DNA of 64,000 nt from Arthrobacter sp. StoSoilB19 (GTDB lineage Bacteria > Actinomycetota > Actinomycetes > Actinomycetales > Micrococcaceae): NCBI RefSeq assembly GCF_019977275.1, contig NZ_AP024650.1:1488001-1552000 (forward strand), given 5' to 3'. Position 1 is the stretch's first letter. Each line of letters opens with the position of its first letter. The translations under genes were made by a program, and so were the position numbers. The notes under the pieces are model-generated. The model made no database searches, was not told where the DNA came from, and saw nothing but the letters and a program-made list of their open reading frames with translations. Positions 41,001 through 50,687 of the stretch are shown one piece after another.

Positions 41001-41042
41001 GTTAATCGAGACTAACCTGAATTTCAGTTATTAGTCACTAAC
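41001..41042. promoter_or_regulatory. Tandem TetR operators of the leucine catabolic operon
   Basis: Two imperfect 16-bp palindromes: GTTAATCGAGACTAAC (41001-41016) and GTTATTAGTCACTAAC (41027-41042), 26 bp centre to centre, about 2.5 helix turns. Both fit GTTAnTnnnnAnTAAC, as does the site at 19816-19831. They lie between the divergent repressor gene and accD1, where the repressor could block both promoters. Confidence 0.75.
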
Positions 41043-41088
41043 CGAGTTGGCTTGGGCCGGCTTGGCCCACCCTTAGGACGGACCGTCG

Positions 41089-42696
41089 ATGGAGACCCTG
41101 GCCACCCGGCTTGATCCCGCAAGCGAGTCCTTCCGCGCCAACCGGGAAGCGCAGTTGTCGCTCGCCGGCGAACTGCGGAAGAGGCTGGCGGATGCAGCGT
41201 TGGGCGGGCCCCAGAAGTCGCGCGAGCGGCACGTGGCCCGCGGCAAGCTCCTGCCGCGGGACCGCATCGACCAGTTGCTGGACGAGGGCAGCCCGTTCCT
41301 GGAGATCGCACCGCTGGCCGCCAACGGCATGTACGGCGATGACGCACCCGGTGCCGGAGTCATCGCCGGCATCGGCCTGGTGCACGGCCGGCAGGTCCTG
41401 GTCATCTCCAACGACGCCACCGTCAAGGGCGGCACGTACTACCCCATGACCGTGAAGAAGCACCTCCGCGCCCAGGAGGTCGCGCTGGAGAACGGCCTGC
41501 CCTGCATCTACCTGGTGGATTCGGGCGGGGCCTTCCTGCCCAAGCAGGACGAGGTCTTCCCGGACAGGGACCACTTTGGCCGGATCTTCTACAACCAGGC
41601 GCGTCTCTCAGCCGCCAAAATTCCACAGATCGCTGCCGTGATGGGGTCCTGCACGGCCGGCGGCGCCTATGTCCCCGCCATGAGCGACGAAAGCGTCATC
41701 GTCCGGAACCAGGGCACCATCTTCCTGGGCGGACCGCCGCTGGTGAAGGCGGCCATCGGGGAAATCGTGACGGCCGAGGAACTCGGTGGGGGCGAGGTGC
41801 ACTCCCGGGTCTCGGGTGTGACGGACCACCTGGCCGAAAATGACGAGCACGCCCTGCAGATCGTCAGGGACATCGTCTCCACCCTGCCGCCTCCCGCCGC
41901 GCCCGCCTGGCAGGTGGAGGCCGCCGTCGAACCCGCCGTGGACCCGGACGGGCTCTATGGTGCGGTGCCCACGGACGTCAATGCTCCCTACGACGTCCAC
42001 GAGGTGATTGCCCGGCTGGTGGATGGCAGCAGGTTCCATGAGTTCAAGAAGGACTACGGCACCACGCTGGTCACAGGTTTCGCCCGGATCCACGGGCACC
42101 CGGTGGGAATCGTGGCCAACAACGGCGTCCTGTTCAGCGAGTCGTCGCTCAAGGGCGCGCACTTCATTGAACTGTGCGACCAGCGCGGTATCCCCCTGCT
42201 GTTCCTGCAGAACATCTCCGGCTTCATGGTGGGCAGGGACGCCGAGCAGGGCGGCATCGCCAAGAACGGCGCCAAGATGGTGACGGCCGTTGCCACCGCG
42301 CGGGTCCCCAAGCTGACCGTGGTGATCGGCGGCTCCTTTGGTGCCGGCAACTACTCCATGTGCGGCCGTGCCTACTCGCCGAGGTTCCTGTGGATGTGGC
42401 CTGCTGCCCGGATCTCGGTGATGGGCGGCAACCAGGCCGCCAGCGTGCTGGCCACCGTTAAGCGGGACCAGTATGAAGCGGCGGGGGAGGACTGGCCGGC
42501 CGATGACGAGGAAGCGTTCAAAGCGCCCATCCGGCAGCAGTACGAGGACCAGGGCAGCCCCTACTACTCCACTGCACGGTTGTGGGACGACGCCGTCATC
42601 GATCCCGCCGATACCCGAACCGTCCTGGGCCTGGCGCTCGACGTCGTCTCCCGCACCCCCCTGCCGGAGACCTCCTTCGGCCTCTTCCGGATGTGA
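41089..42696 (+). CDS. accD1: Acyl-CoA carboxylase carboxyltransferase subunit (3-methylcrotonyl-CoA type)
   Basis: A 535-residue beta subunit. It shows the two crotonase-like halves of carboxyltransferases: [40 protein letters not shown] and [20 protein letters not shown] in the first, and [40 protein letters not shown] and [20 protein letters not shown] in the second. [18 protein letters not shown] and [18 protein letters not shown] are typical of 3-methylcrotonyl-CoA carboxylase. It corresponds to Rv2502c (AccD1). It carboxylates 3-methylcrotonyl-CoA with the biotin carried by the next gene product. ATG 41089 is preceded by AGGACGG. Confidence 0.93.
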   Translation: METLATRLDPASESFRANREAQLSLAGELRKRLADAALGGPQKSRERHVARGKLLPRDRIDQLLDEGSPFLEIAPLAANGMYGDDAPGAGVIAGIGLVHGRQVLVISNDATVKGGTYYPMTVKKHLRAQEVALENGLPCIYLVDSGGAFLPKQDEVFPDRDHFGRIFYNQARLSAAKIPQIAAVMGSCTAGGAYVPAMSDESVIVRNQGTIFLGGPPLVKAAIGEIVTAEELGGGEVHSRVSGVTDHLAENDEHALQIVRDIVSTLPPPAAPAWQVEAAVEPAVDPDGLYGAVPTDVNAPYDVHEVIARLVDGSRFHEFKKDYGTTLVTGFARIHGHPVGIVANNGVLFSESSLKGAHFIELCDQRGIPLLFLQNISGFMVGRDAEQGGIAKNGAKMVTAVATARVPKLTVVIGGSFGAGNYSMCGRAYSPRFLWMWPAARISVMGGNQAASVLATVKRDQYEAAGEDWPADDEEAFKAPIRQQYEDQGSPYYSTARLWDDAVIDPADTRTVLGLALDVVSRTPLPETSFGLFRM

Positions 42697-42703
42697 GCCA
42701 GCA

Positions 42704-44929
42704 ATGACCATGCAAGCCAACACAGCTACAACCGGGGAAGTCCCCACCGCAACGGCCGACGGCAAGCCCCTCTTCGGCACCGTGCTGGTGGCCAACCGCG
42801 GCGAAATCGCCTGCCGCGTCATTCGGACGCTGCGGCAGCTGGGCATCCGTTCGGTCGCCGTCTACAGCGATGCCGACGCCGGCGCCCGGCACGTGCGCGA
42901 AGCCGATGCCTCCGTGCGGATCGGCCCCGCCGTTGCAACCGAAAGCTACCTGAACGCGGACGCCATCGTGGACGCGTGCCGGCAGTCCGGGGCGGAAGCG
43001 GTACACCCCGGCTACGGCTTCCTGAGCGAGAACGTGGACTTCGCCAGGGCTCTGGAAAAGGCCGGCATCACGTTCATTGGCCCGGGCGTTGAAGCGCTGA
43101 ACGTCATGGGTGACAAGATCCGCGCCAAGAACCACGTGGCGGGGTACGGCGTGCCCGTCGTCCCCGGCATTGCCAAGCCCGGCATGACGGACAGCGAACT
43201 GATGGAGGCTGCTGCCGCCGTCGGCTTTCCGCTCCTCATCAAGCCGTCCGCGGGCGGCGGCGGCAAGGGGATGCACGCCGTCGAAAACCAGGCGGACCTG
43301 CCCGCCGCCCTGGCCACGGCCCGGCGCGTCGCCGCCGCCGCATTCGGCGACGACACCCTGTTCCTGGAGCGCCTGGTGACCACCCCGAGGCACATCGAGG
43401 TGCAGGTGCTGGCGGACAGCCACGGCAACGTCATCCACCTCGGCGAGCGCGAATGCTCCCTCCAGCGGCGGCACCAGAAAGTCATCGAGGAAGCCCCGTC
43501 GCCCCTGCTCGAGGGCCTGCCCAACGGCCCCGAAGTGCGCGACCGGATTGGCGAGGCCGCCTGCAACGCGGCCCGCAGCGTGAACTACGTGGGCGCCGGG
43601 ACCGTGGAGTTCCTGGTCTCCGATGACGCGCCGGACGAGTTCTTCTTCATGGAGATGAACACCAGGCTGCAGGTGGAACACCCCGTCACCGAAATGGTCA
43701 CGGGCATCGACCTGGTGGAATGGCAGGTGCGGATCGCAGCGGGCGGGGAGCTGACCGTCCGCCAGGCGGACGTGGAGCTTTCCGGCCACGCCGTGGAGGC
43801 AAGGGTCTACGCTGAGGTGCCCCAAAAGAACTTCCTCCCGTCCACCGGGACCGTGCTGATGCTCGACGAACTGCCCGCCGGCACCCAGGGGCGGGTACGG
43901 GTGGACTCCTCGCTGGTGGAAGGCCTGGAACTGTCGGCGCACTACGACCCCATGGTGTCCAAGGTGATCGCCTGGGCCGGGGACCGTGCCGCCGCCCTGG
44001 CCGCCCTGGATGGTGCCCTGGCCGGCTACACGGCACTGGGCATCGAGACCAACGTCGAGTACCTGCGGCTCCTGGTCAACGACTCCGACGTCAAGGCAGG
44101 GCACCTGGACACCGGGCTGATCGAACGGAAGCTGCCCGGACTGGAATTCCGGCGCATCGGGAACCCCGAACTGGTGGCCGCCGCGCTGTTCGTCCTGTCG
44201 CTGCAAGCACAGAACACCCCCGGCCCCGGCCCCGGGCGCGGGCCGTGGCAGGGCAGGAACGGCTGGCGGCTCGGCGCAGCGGCATCACGCCGGATCAGCC
44301 TGGGAACGCCCGACGGCGGCGTGGCCACCGTGCAGGTCGGCGGCAGTCCCAATGGGGGAGCCGGAGCCGTGGTCGCCGTCAACGGCGGTCCGCAGCATCC
44401 GGCCGCCCTGCAGTGGTCCAGCCGGCAAGGCCTCGAACTTGACCTCGATGGCCAGCGCCACGGCTACCGGCTGGCTGCGGACTCCACAGGGGCTGCCGTC
44501 CAACCGTGGGATAACGCGGTGCCCGACGGCCCCACACAGCTCTACCTCGGCAACGACGGCTGGTCCTGCCGCCTGGACGTACTGACCCGGGAGGCGCGGC
44601 TGGAACGCGTGCTGGCCGCCATCCAGCGGCAGGAAGGGGCGGCCGACCCGGAGGTGCGCTCGCCGATGCCCGGGACGGTCGTGGCCGTCCCGGTGGCCGA
44701 CGGGGACGCCGTCCAGGCCGGGGAAGTCCTGGTCTCCGTGGAGGCCATGAAGATGGAGCACCACCTGGTGGCCCCGCTGGCCGGGACGGTCCACCTGGCC
44801 ACCCGTACCGGTGACCTGGTGAAGGCCGACCAGGTGCTGGCCACCATCCATCCCGCTGCCACCGGCGTAAAAACAGACAGCACAGAAACAGCAACAGACG
44901 AAGCTGCAATCCAAGGCGAAGGAGCCTGA
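42704..44929 (+). CDS. accA1: Biotin-dependent acyl-CoA carboxylase alpha subunit (biotin carboxylase + BCCP)
   Basis: A 741-residue subunit. The biotin carboxylase half (20-470) has VLVANRGEIACRVIRTLRQL, the ATP loop KPSAGGGGKGMHAV, EVQVLADSHGNVIHLGEREC, SLQRRHQKVIEEAPSP and EMNTRLQVEHPVTEMVTG. The linker (about 500-660) is less conserved and contains a PGPGPGRGPWQGR segment. The C-terminal BCCP domain holds the biotin Lys683 in VEAMKMEHHL. A Thr/Glu-rich tail follows. It corresponds to Rv2501c (AccA1). ATG 42704 is 7 nt after the accD1 stop. Confidence 0.94.
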   Translation: MTMQANTATTGEVPTATADGKPLFGTVLVANRGEIACRVIRTLRQLGIRSVAVYSDADAGARHVREADASVRIGPAVATESYLNADAIVDACRQSGAEAVHPGYGFLSENVDFARALEKAGITFIGPGVEALNVMGDKIRAKNHVAGYGVPVVPGIAKPGMTDSELMEAAAAVGFPLLIKPSAGGGGKGMHAVENQADLPAALATARRVAAAAFGDDTLFLERLVTTPRHIEVQVLADSHGNVIHLGERECSLQRRHQKVIEEAPSPLLEGLPNGPEVRDRIGEAACNAARSVNYVGAGTVEFLVSDDAPDEFFFMEMNTRLQVEHPVTEMVTGIDLVEWQVRIAAGGELTVRQADVELSGHAVEARVYAEVPQKNFLPSTGTVLMLDELPAGTQGRVRVDSSLVEGLELSAHYDPMVSKVIAWAGDRAAALAALDGALAGYTALGIETNVEYLRLLVNDSDVKAGHLDTGLIERKLPGLEFRRIGNPELVAAALFVLSLQAQNTPGPGPGRGPWQGRNGWRLGAAASRRISLGTPDGGVATVQVGGSPNGGAGAVVAVNGGPQHPAALQWSSRQGLELDLDGQRHGYRLAADSTGAAVQPWDNAVPDGPTQLYLGNDGWSCRLDVLTREARLERVLAAIQRQEGAADPEVRSPMPGTVVAVPVADGDAVQAGEVLVSVEAMKMEHHLVAPLAGTVHLATRTGDLVKADQVLATIHPAATGVKTDSTETATDEAAIQGEGA

Positions 44930-44931
44930 CC

Positions 44932-46095
44932 ATGACCGGTTTTGAACTGACCGAGGAATACCGGGACCTCAGCGACACCGTGCGCGATTTCGCGGACAAC
45001 GTGGTGGCCCCGGTCTCCGCCAAGCACGACGAAGAGCACAGCTTCCCGTACGAAGTGGTGAAGCAGATGGCCGAGATGGGCCTGTTCGGGCTGCCGTTCC
45101 CCGAGGAATACGGCGGCATGGGCGGGGACTACTTCGCACTGACCCTCGCCCTGGAACAGCTCGGCCGGGTGGACCAGTCCGTCGCCATCACGCTGGAGGC
45201 CGGGGTGTCCCTCGGGGCCATGCCCGTCTACCGCTTCGGCACGGACGCGCAGAAACAGCAGTGGCTGCCCATGCTGGCGTCCGGCCAGGCGCTCGCAGGC
45301 TTTGGACTTACCGAGCCCGAGGCCGGTTCGGACGCGGGCGGGACCAAGACCCACGCCCGGCGCGAAGACGGCAACTGGGTCATCAACGGCACCAAGGAGT
45401 TCATCACCAACTCCGGAACGGACATCACCCGGCTGGTCACTGTCACTGCCGTAACCGGGCAGCAGGAACGCGGGGACGGGACCGTCAAAAAAGACATCTC
45501 CACCATCCTGGTGCCCACCGACACTCCCGGCTTCAAGGCGGAAAAGCCGTACAACAAGGTGGGCTGGAACGCATCGGACACGCACCCCCTGACGCTGAAG
45601 GATGTCCGCGTCCCGGAAGCGAACCTGCTGGGCGTGGAAGGCCGCGGCTACGCCAACTTCCTGTCCATCCTGGACGAGGGCCGGATCGCCATTGCGGCGC
45701 TGGCCACCGGCGCAGCCCAGGGTTGTGTGGACCTCTCGGTCAAATACGCGAGGGAACGCAGCGCCTTCGGGCAGAACATCGGCAAGTACCAGGCCATTTC
45801 GTTCAAGATCGCCCGCATGGAAGCCCGGGCCCACACCGCCCGCCTGGCGTACTACGACGCGGCCTTCCGGATGCTTGCCGGCAAGCCGTTCAAGACCCAG
45901 GCGGCCATCGCTAAGATGGTCGCAGGCGAGGCGGCCATGGACAACGCGCGGGATGCCACCCAGGTATTCGGCGGCTATGGCTTCATCAACGAGTTCACCG
46001 TGGCGCGCCACTACCGCGATTCCAAGATCCTTGAAGTCGGGGAGGGCACCACGGAGGTCCAGTTGATGCTGATCGCCCGCGAACTGGGTCTGTAG
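44932..46095 (+). CDS. Acyl-CoA dehydrogenase, probable isovaleryl-CoA dehydrogenase (FadE19-like)
   Basis: A 387-residue FAD enzyme. Motifs: [40 protein letters not shown], the [20 protein letters not shown] segment and [20 protein letters not shown]. The usual catalytic glutamate position is filled in [19 protein letters not shown]; human isovaleryl-CoA dehydrogenase has its base elsewhere, so substrate assignment rests on context. It would make 3-methylcrotonyl-CoA for the carboxylase encoded just upstream. ATG 44932 follows the accA1 stop by 2 nt with AAGGAG upstream. Confidence 0.9.
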   Translation: MTGFELTEEYRDLSDTVRDFADNVVAPVSAKHDEEHSFPYEVVKQMAEMGLFGLPFPEEYGGMGGDYFALTLALEQLGRVDQSVAITLEAGVSLGAMPVYRFGTDAQKQQWLPMLASGQALAGFGLTEPEAGSDAGGTKTHARREDGNWVINGTKEFITNSGTDITRLVTVTAVTGQQERGDGTVKKDISTILVPTDTPGFKAEKPYNKVGWNASDTHPLTLKDVRVPEANLLGVEGRGYANFLSILDEGRIAIAALATGAAQGCVDLSVKYARERSAFGQNIGKYQAISFKIARMEARAHTARLAYYDAAFRMLAGKPFKTQAAIAKMVAGEAAMDNARDATQVFGGYGFINEFTVARHYRDSKILEVGEGTTEVQLMLIARELGL

Positions 46096-46130
46096 GACCT
46101 GGGACCGTAGCCGGCCTGAGAGGATCACTG

Positions 46131-46934
46131 ATGATTGACAAGGTTGTTGCCAGCGCCGACGCGGCGGTTGCGGATATCCCGGACGGCGCCTCGCTGGCGG
46201 TGGGCGGGTTCGGCCTTTGCGGAATTCCGGTTGCCCTGATCGACGCCCTGCACCGGGCGGGCACCTCCGGTCTGGAGACCGTCAGCAACAACTGTGGGGT
46301 GGACGACTGGGGCCTGGGCATCCTGCTCCGGGACGGGCGTATCCGCCGCACCATCAGCTCCTATGTGGGCGAGAACAAGGAATTTGCGCGCCAATACCTG
46401 GCCGGTGAGCTCGAGGTGGTGCTCACACCCCAGGGCACGCTTGCTGAAAAGCTGCGGGCCGGTGGTGCGGGCATTCCGGCCTTCTACACCAAGGCGGGGG
46501 TGGGCACGCAGGTGTCCGACGGCGGCCTGCCGCAGAAGTACGACGCCAACGGCGGCATCGCGGTTGCCTCCGCGCCCAAGGAAGTGCGGTCATTCGGCGG
46601 CGTGGACTACGTCCTGGAAGAGTCCCTCACGCCGGACTTCGGGCTGGTGCACGCCTGGAAGGGCGACCGCCACGGCAACCTGGTGTTCCATGCCACCGCC
46701 ATGAACTTCAACCCCCTGTGCGCCATGGCCGGCCGGATCACCATCGCCGAGGTGGAGGAACTCGTGGAGCCCGGCGAACTGGACCCCGAACACATCCACA
46801 CTCCTGGCATCTTCGTCCAGCGCGTGGTCCTGGCCCGGGACGGGGAGAAGCGGATCGAAAAGCGGACCGTTGCCCTGACGGCGCCGGGCCCAGGAGGAAG
46901 AACACCAGGCAGCCACCAGCAGGCAGGAGCATGA
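46131..46934 (+). CDS. scoA: 3-oxoacid CoA-transferase subunit A
   Basis: A 267-residue subunit of a succinyl-CoA:3-oxoacid CoA-transferase that activates acetoacetate to acetoacetyl-CoA. Motifs: [20 protein letters not shown] (24-43), [40 protein letters not shown] and [20 protein letters not shown]. The last 25 residues are Gly/Gln-rich and not conserved in type. It corresponds to Rv2504c. The stop overlaps the scoB start (ATGA). Confidence 0.92.
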   Translation: MIDKVVASADAAVADIPDGASLAVGGFGLCGIPVALIDALHRAGTSGLETVSNNCGVDDWGLGILLRDGRIRRTISSYVGENKEFARQYLAGELEVVLTPQGTLAEKLRAGGAGIPAFYTKAGVGTQVSDGGLPQKYDANGGIAVASAPKEVRSFGGVDYVLEESLTPDFGLVHAWKGDRHGNLVFHATAMNFNPLCAMAGRITIAEVEELVEPGELDPEHIHTPGIFVQRVVLARDGEKRIEKRTVALTAPGPGGRTPGSHQQAGA

Positions 46935-47713
46935 CCATGGATCCGAACAGCCCTGAAGCGCCGCGCCCCGAAGCCGTCCGCGCGGAATACCGGCGGGCCG
47001 GTTCCCAGCAGCATGCCGGGCCCGGCGACTCCACGTCCCGCGCCGAAACGAAGGGCTGGACGCGCAACGAACTCGCCGCGCGGGTGGCCAGGGAGCTTCG
47101 CAACGGCCAGTACGTGAACCTGGGCATCGGGATGCCCACCCTGATCCCCAACTACATCCCCGCCGGGGTGGAGGTGGTGCTGCACTCGGAGAACGGCATC
47201 CTCGGCGTCGGCCCCTACCCTGCGGACGACGCGGTGGATCCGGACCTGATCAACGCCGGCAAGGAAACCGTGACGGTCAACAGGGGAGCGGCGTTCTTCG
47301 ACTCCGCGACATCCTTTGGCATGATCCGCGGCGGCCACGTGGACCTCGCCGTCCTCGGCGCCATGGAAGTGGCGGAGAACGGCGACCTCGCCAACTGGAT
47401 GATCCCCGGCAAGATGGTCAAGGGCATGGGCGGTGCCATGGACCTGGTGTTCGGGGCCAAGAGGGTGATCGTGATGATGGAGCATGTGGACCGGAACGGG
47501 AATCCGAAGATCGTCAAACAATGCACCCTGCCCCTCACCGGCAAGGGCTGTGTGGACCGGATCATCACGGACCTCGCCGTCATTGACATCGTGAAGGACG
47601 GCGGCCCCTCACGCCTGGTGCTGCGCGAACTGGCCCCCAACGTATCGCTCGAGGACGTGGTGGCCGCCACCGGCGCCGACCTGTTCGAGGAAGACCAGGA
47701 ACTGACCGTATGA
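46931..47713 (+). CDS. scoB: 3-oxoacid CoA-transferase subunit B
   Basis: A 260-residue subunit carrying the catalytic glutamate, E87 in [12 protein letters not shown]. Other motifs: [60 protein letters not shown] and [20 protein letters not shown]. Residues 1-40 are an extra hydrophilic leader rich in Arg/Glu/Ser; an ATG two codons in (46937) is an alternative. It corresponds to Rv2503c. The stop overlaps the next gene (ATGA). Confidence 0.92.
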   Translation: MTMDPNSPEAPRPEAVRAEYRRAGSQQHAGPGDSTSRAETKGWTRNELAARVARELRNGQYVNLGIGMPTLIPNYIPAGVEVVLHSENGILGVGPYPADDAVDPDLINAGKETVTVNRGAAFFDSATSFGMIRGGHVDLAVLGAMEVAENGDLANWMIPGKMVKGMGGAMDLVFGAKRVIVMMEHVDRNGNPKIVKQCTLPLTGKGCVDRIITDLAVIDIVKDGGPSRLVLRELAPNVSLEDVVAATGADLFEEDQELTV

Positions 47714-48267
47714 CGGATGGCAACGGTCCGGTTTCCAGGCAAAAGGACGACGGCGGCCGGCGGGTCATCGAGCAGCGCGGGCTGTACTTCGACGAGCTGG
47801 AGGAGGGCGTGCTGTACGCCCACCGGCCCGGACGCACCGTGACCGAAGCCGACAACGTCCTCTTCACCACGCTGACCATGAACACCCAGGCCCTGCACCT
47901 GGACGCTGCCTGGAGCGCCGGGCAGCCCTTCGGCCAGCGGGTCATGAACTCGATGTTCACCCTGGCCACCATGGTGGGCCAGTCCGTCACCCAGCTCACC
48001 CAGGGAACCATCATCGCCCAGCTGGGCCTGACCGACGTCTCCTTCCCGCACCCGCTCTACCACGGAGACACGCTCTACACGGAGACAGCCGTCACCGGAA
48101 AGCGGCTTTCCTCCTCACGGCCCGGCCAGGGCATCGTGACCATGGAGCACACCGGGCGCAACCAGGACGGAACAGTCGTGGCCCGGGCCACCCGCAGCTG
48201 CCTCATGTGGACGCGCGACGCCCACGCCAAGACGCAGGACGCCGGACAGGGGACAATGCCGGTATGA
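47710..48267 (+). CDS. MaoC-like hydratase (3-methylglutaconyl-CoA / mesaconyl-type)
   Basis: A 185-residue hot-dog fold hydratase. Seen: [40 protein letters not shown] with the conserved D/H region, [18 protein letters not shown] and [16 protein letters not shown]. The M. tuberculosis equivalent, Rv2499c, lies beside the CitE-type lyase Rv2498c and is linked to hydration in itaconate and leucine breakdown. Here it would hydrate 3-methylglutaconyl-CoA, because no crotonase-type hydratase is in the operon. Translation is coupled at both ends by ATGA overlaps. Confidence 0.85.
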   Translation: MTDGNGPVSRQKDDGGRRVIEQRGLYFDELEEGVLYAHRPGRTVTEADNVLFTTLTMNTQALHLDAAWSAGQPFGQRVMNSMFTLATMVGQSVTQLTQGTIIAQLGLTDVSFPHPLYHGDTLYTETAVTGKRLSSSRPGQGIVTMEHTGRNQDGTVVARATRSCLMWTRDAHAKTQDAGQGTMPV

Positions 48268-49097
48268 CTTTCGTAATGGGCCCCGCACTGCTTTTCTGCC
48301 CCGCCGACAGGCCGGAGCGCTACCAGAAAGCCGCCGCCCGGGCAGACGCCGTGATCCTGGACCTTGAAGACGCGGTGGCGCCGGCTGACAAGCAGCGCGC
48401 CCGAGGCGCCATCCTGGCCCAGCTGGGAACCACCGGTGTGGAACCTGAGCTCGAACCCAGCTGCACCATTGTCAGGGTGAATCCCGTGGGGACTGAGGAC
48501 TTCGAAAAGGACCTGCACTGCCTGGCCCACACCCCCTACCGCACGGTGATGCTGGCCAAGGCCGAATCCGCCGAACAGCTCAAAGCGCTGGAGGGCTACC
48601 AGGTGATTGCCCTGTGCGAAACGGCGCTTGGCGTGCTCAATGCGCCTGCCATCGCCGCCGCCCCTAACGTGGTGGGCCTGATGTGGGGCGCCGAGGACCT
48701 GCTGGCCACCCTGGGTGGAACGTCCAGCCGGAAGGACGACGGCGCCTACCGGGCGGTTGCGCTGCACGCCCGCTCCGCCGTCCTGCTGGCAGCCCGCGCC
48801 TACGGCAAGGAAGCGGTGGATGCGGTCTACACCAACATCCCCGACCTTGACGGACTGGCAGCCGAGGCTGCCGACGCCGTGGCCTCGGGCTTCAGTTCGA
48901 AGGCCTGCATCCACCCCAGCCAGGCCGCCGTGGTCCGCAAGGCCTACGCACCTTCGGAAGACGAGGTGGCCGCCGCGGTTGCCCTCCTGGATGCCGCAGC
49001 ATCAGCCGGATCGGGAGTGTTCCAGTACCAGGGGAAAATGATCGACGGGCCAATCCTCAAGCACGCCCAGGAGATCGTGCGCCGCGCCGCTGTGTAG
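48264..49097 (+). CDS. CitE-like CoA-ester lyase (HMG-CoA / citramalyl-CoA lyase type)
   Basis: A 277-residue HpcH/HpaI-type aldolase. Motifs: GPALLFCPADRPERYQKAAA, ADAVILDLEDAVAPADKQRA, VMLAKAESAEQL, IALCETALGVLNAPAIA, GLMWGAEDLLATLGG (metal ligands) and FSSKACIHPSQAAVVRKAY. It is closest in context to Rv2498c, described as a beta-hydroxyacyl-CoA lyase acting on HMG-CoA and citramalyl-CoA. It would close the leucine route by cleaving HMG-CoA to acetyl-CoA and acetoacetate. ATG 48264 overlaps the MaoC stop (ATGA). Last gene of the operon. Confidence 0.88.
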   Translation: MTFVMGPALLFCPADRPERYQKAAARADAVILDLEDAVAPADKQRARGAILAQLGTTGVEPELEPSCTIVRVNPVGTEDFEKDLHCLAHTPYRTVMLAKAESAEQLKALEGYQVIALCETALGVLNAPAIAAAPNVVGLMWGAEDLLATLGGTSSRKDDGAYRAVALHARSAVLLAARAYGKEAVDAVYTNIPDLDGLAAEAADAVASGFSSKACIHPSQAAVVRKAYAPSEDEVAAAVALLDAAASAGSGVFQYQGKMIDGPILKHAQEIVRRAAV

Positions 49098-49121
49098 GCA
49101 TAGCGGGACGTTCGGCTAGCG

Positions 49122-50594
49122 TTAGCGTCCCGGGGACCTGCGCAGGGACGTTGGCGGGATGGGCTCGTAGAGCAGCGTCCGCACCCACCGGTTCCCCGTC
49201 TCCCGGAACTCCTTCCGCGTGGCGAAGCGGTAATGGTAACTGCGCACGCGCACCCAGTGCGGCGCGGCGCCGTCGAACGGGTCATGCCGCAGCAGCCGCA
49301 GCATCTGCCGGTCCGCCGCCAGCAGCTTGGCCAGGAACGCGTAGAACCATTCCTCGTGCACGCTGCGCAGCGGCAGGAACCACATCAGCCAGTCCAGCCG
49401 CAGGTGGTACGGGGCCCACTGCCGCGGAATCCGGCGGACATCCCCGGGCTTGCCCTTGAAACCGTACTCGCGCCATTCCGGGTCGTCGTCGGGATCGTCG
49501 TCCAGCGTGCCTTCCACCACAATCTCGATGCGCTGCTTGGTCACGGTGCCGAACGCGCCGTAGGCGTTGACCAGCTGCCACCGGTTGAAGCTGGCATTCA
49601 TCAGCTGCCGGCGGGAGAAGAGGTTCCGCAACGGCCAGTAGCTCAGGGCCAGCAGCAGGGCGGATGCTGCCAGGGTGATGGCCAGCCACCACAGCGGGGT
49701 CTCCTGCCGGCCTCCCGTGGCGGCGTCCCAGTCTGCCGGGATTGCCGGTATGACGGCGTGCGCCACGGGATCGCTGACGGCTGCAAACGCCAGCACGATT
49801 GCCATCCAGTTCAGCCAGGCGAAGTTGCCGCTGGCCACCAGCCACAGCTGGGTCACGACGACGACCCCCGCCGCCACGCCGGCCACCGGCTGCGGGGCGA
49901 ACAGCAGGAACGGCACCACCAGCTGGGCGATGTGGTTGCCCACCACTTCAATACGGTGCAGCGGCTTGGGCAGGAGATGGGCCTGCCGGCTCAATGGCCC
50001 GGGCATGGGCTGGGTCTCGTGGTGGTAGTACAGGGCCGTCAGGTCCCGCCATTCCCGGCCACCGCGGATCTTGATCATTCCCGCCCCGAACTCCAGCCGG
50101 AACACCAGCCACACAATCAGGATCAGGATGGTCCGGGGCGGCTCCGTATGGTTGGAGCCCAGGAACGCCACGGTGAAGCCCGCTTCCAGGAGCAGCATTT
50201 CCCAGCCGAACCCATAGAACGTCTGGCCCACGTTCACGATCGACATGTACAGCAGCCACAGGGCCAGGAAGGCGATCATCGGGACCCACGGCGGCCCGGC
50301 CTGCGGTATCCCCGCCACGAGCAGCGCCGACACCACCAGGCCGCCGGCACAGACACCGCGAAGCAGCCTGTCCGAGTACCGCCAGCGGAACAGCGTTGGC
50401 CGGCGCAGGCGGGTGAATGCCGCCAGGAACTCCGGCACCGGGAGGAGGCCGCGCTCGCCGAGCAGGGCGGGAAACTGGTTCAGCGTGGAGAGGAAGGCAA
50501 CGAAATACAATGCGGCAACACCCCGCTGCAGCACCTGCCGGGCAAATTCGTACTCCGGCGCATCAAACCACGTGAGCCAGTCCACGCAATCCAC
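49122..50594 (-). CDS. Lipase maturation factor (LMF1)-family membrane protein
   Basis: A 490-residue polytopic protein. The N-terminus has RGVAALYFVAFLSTLNQFPA LLGERGLLP as in bacterial LMF1 homologues; several helices follow (about 85-330), with WEMLLLEAGFTVAFLGSNHT and EFGAGMIKIRGGREWRDLTA. The C-terminal soluble part includes NRWQLVNAYGAFGTVTKQRI and YGFKGKPGDVRRIPRQWAPY, the family hallmark. In animals LMF1 helps lipases fold; bacterial function is unknown. It converges on the leucine operon and is divergent from dxr. The start at ATG 50594 is likely but not certain. Confidence 0.82.
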   Translation of the reverse strand: MDCVDWLTWFDAPEYEFARQVLQRGVAALYFVAFLSTLNQFPALLGERGLLPVPEFLAAFTRLRRPTLFRWRYSDRLLRGVCAGGLVVSALLVAGIPQAGPPWVPMIAFLALWLLYMSIVNVGQTFYGFGWEMLLLEAGFTVAFLGSNHTEPPRTILILIVWLVFRLEFGAGMIKIRGGREWRDLTALYYHHETQPMPGPLSRQAHLLPKPLHRIEVVGNHIAQLVVPFLLFAPQPVAGVAAGVVVVTQLWLVASGNFAWLNWMAIVLAFAAVSDPVAHAVIPAIPADWDAATGGRQETPLWWLAITLAASALLLALSYWPLRNLFSRRQLMNASFNRWQLVNAYGAFGTVTKQRIEIVVEGTLDDDPDDDPEWREYGFKGKPGDVRRIPRQWAPYHLRLDWLMWFLPLRSVHEEWFYAFLAKLLAADRQMLRLLRHDPFDGAAPHWVRVRSYHYRFATRKEFRETGNRWVRTLLYEPIPPTSLRRSPGR

Positions 50595-50687
50595 GTTACG
50601 CCCGGCCGTCCGCGGGTCAAGGCGACTAAGGCCCCTCTGCAGGCCAGGGGCGCAGGCAGGCCGGGAAGGGTGCGGGATACTTAAGCA

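Noticed and set aside
42596..44206. Open frame of 536 codons on the minus strand opposite accD1/accA1
   Set aside because: Antisense to a well-supported biotin carboxylase; composition is His/Gly/Val-rich with no recognisable motif.
49233..50684. Open frame of 483 codons on the plus strand opposite the LMF1-like gene
   Set aside because: Shadow of a membrane protein gene; Gln/His/Arg/Pro-rich without motifs and without a ribosome binding site.
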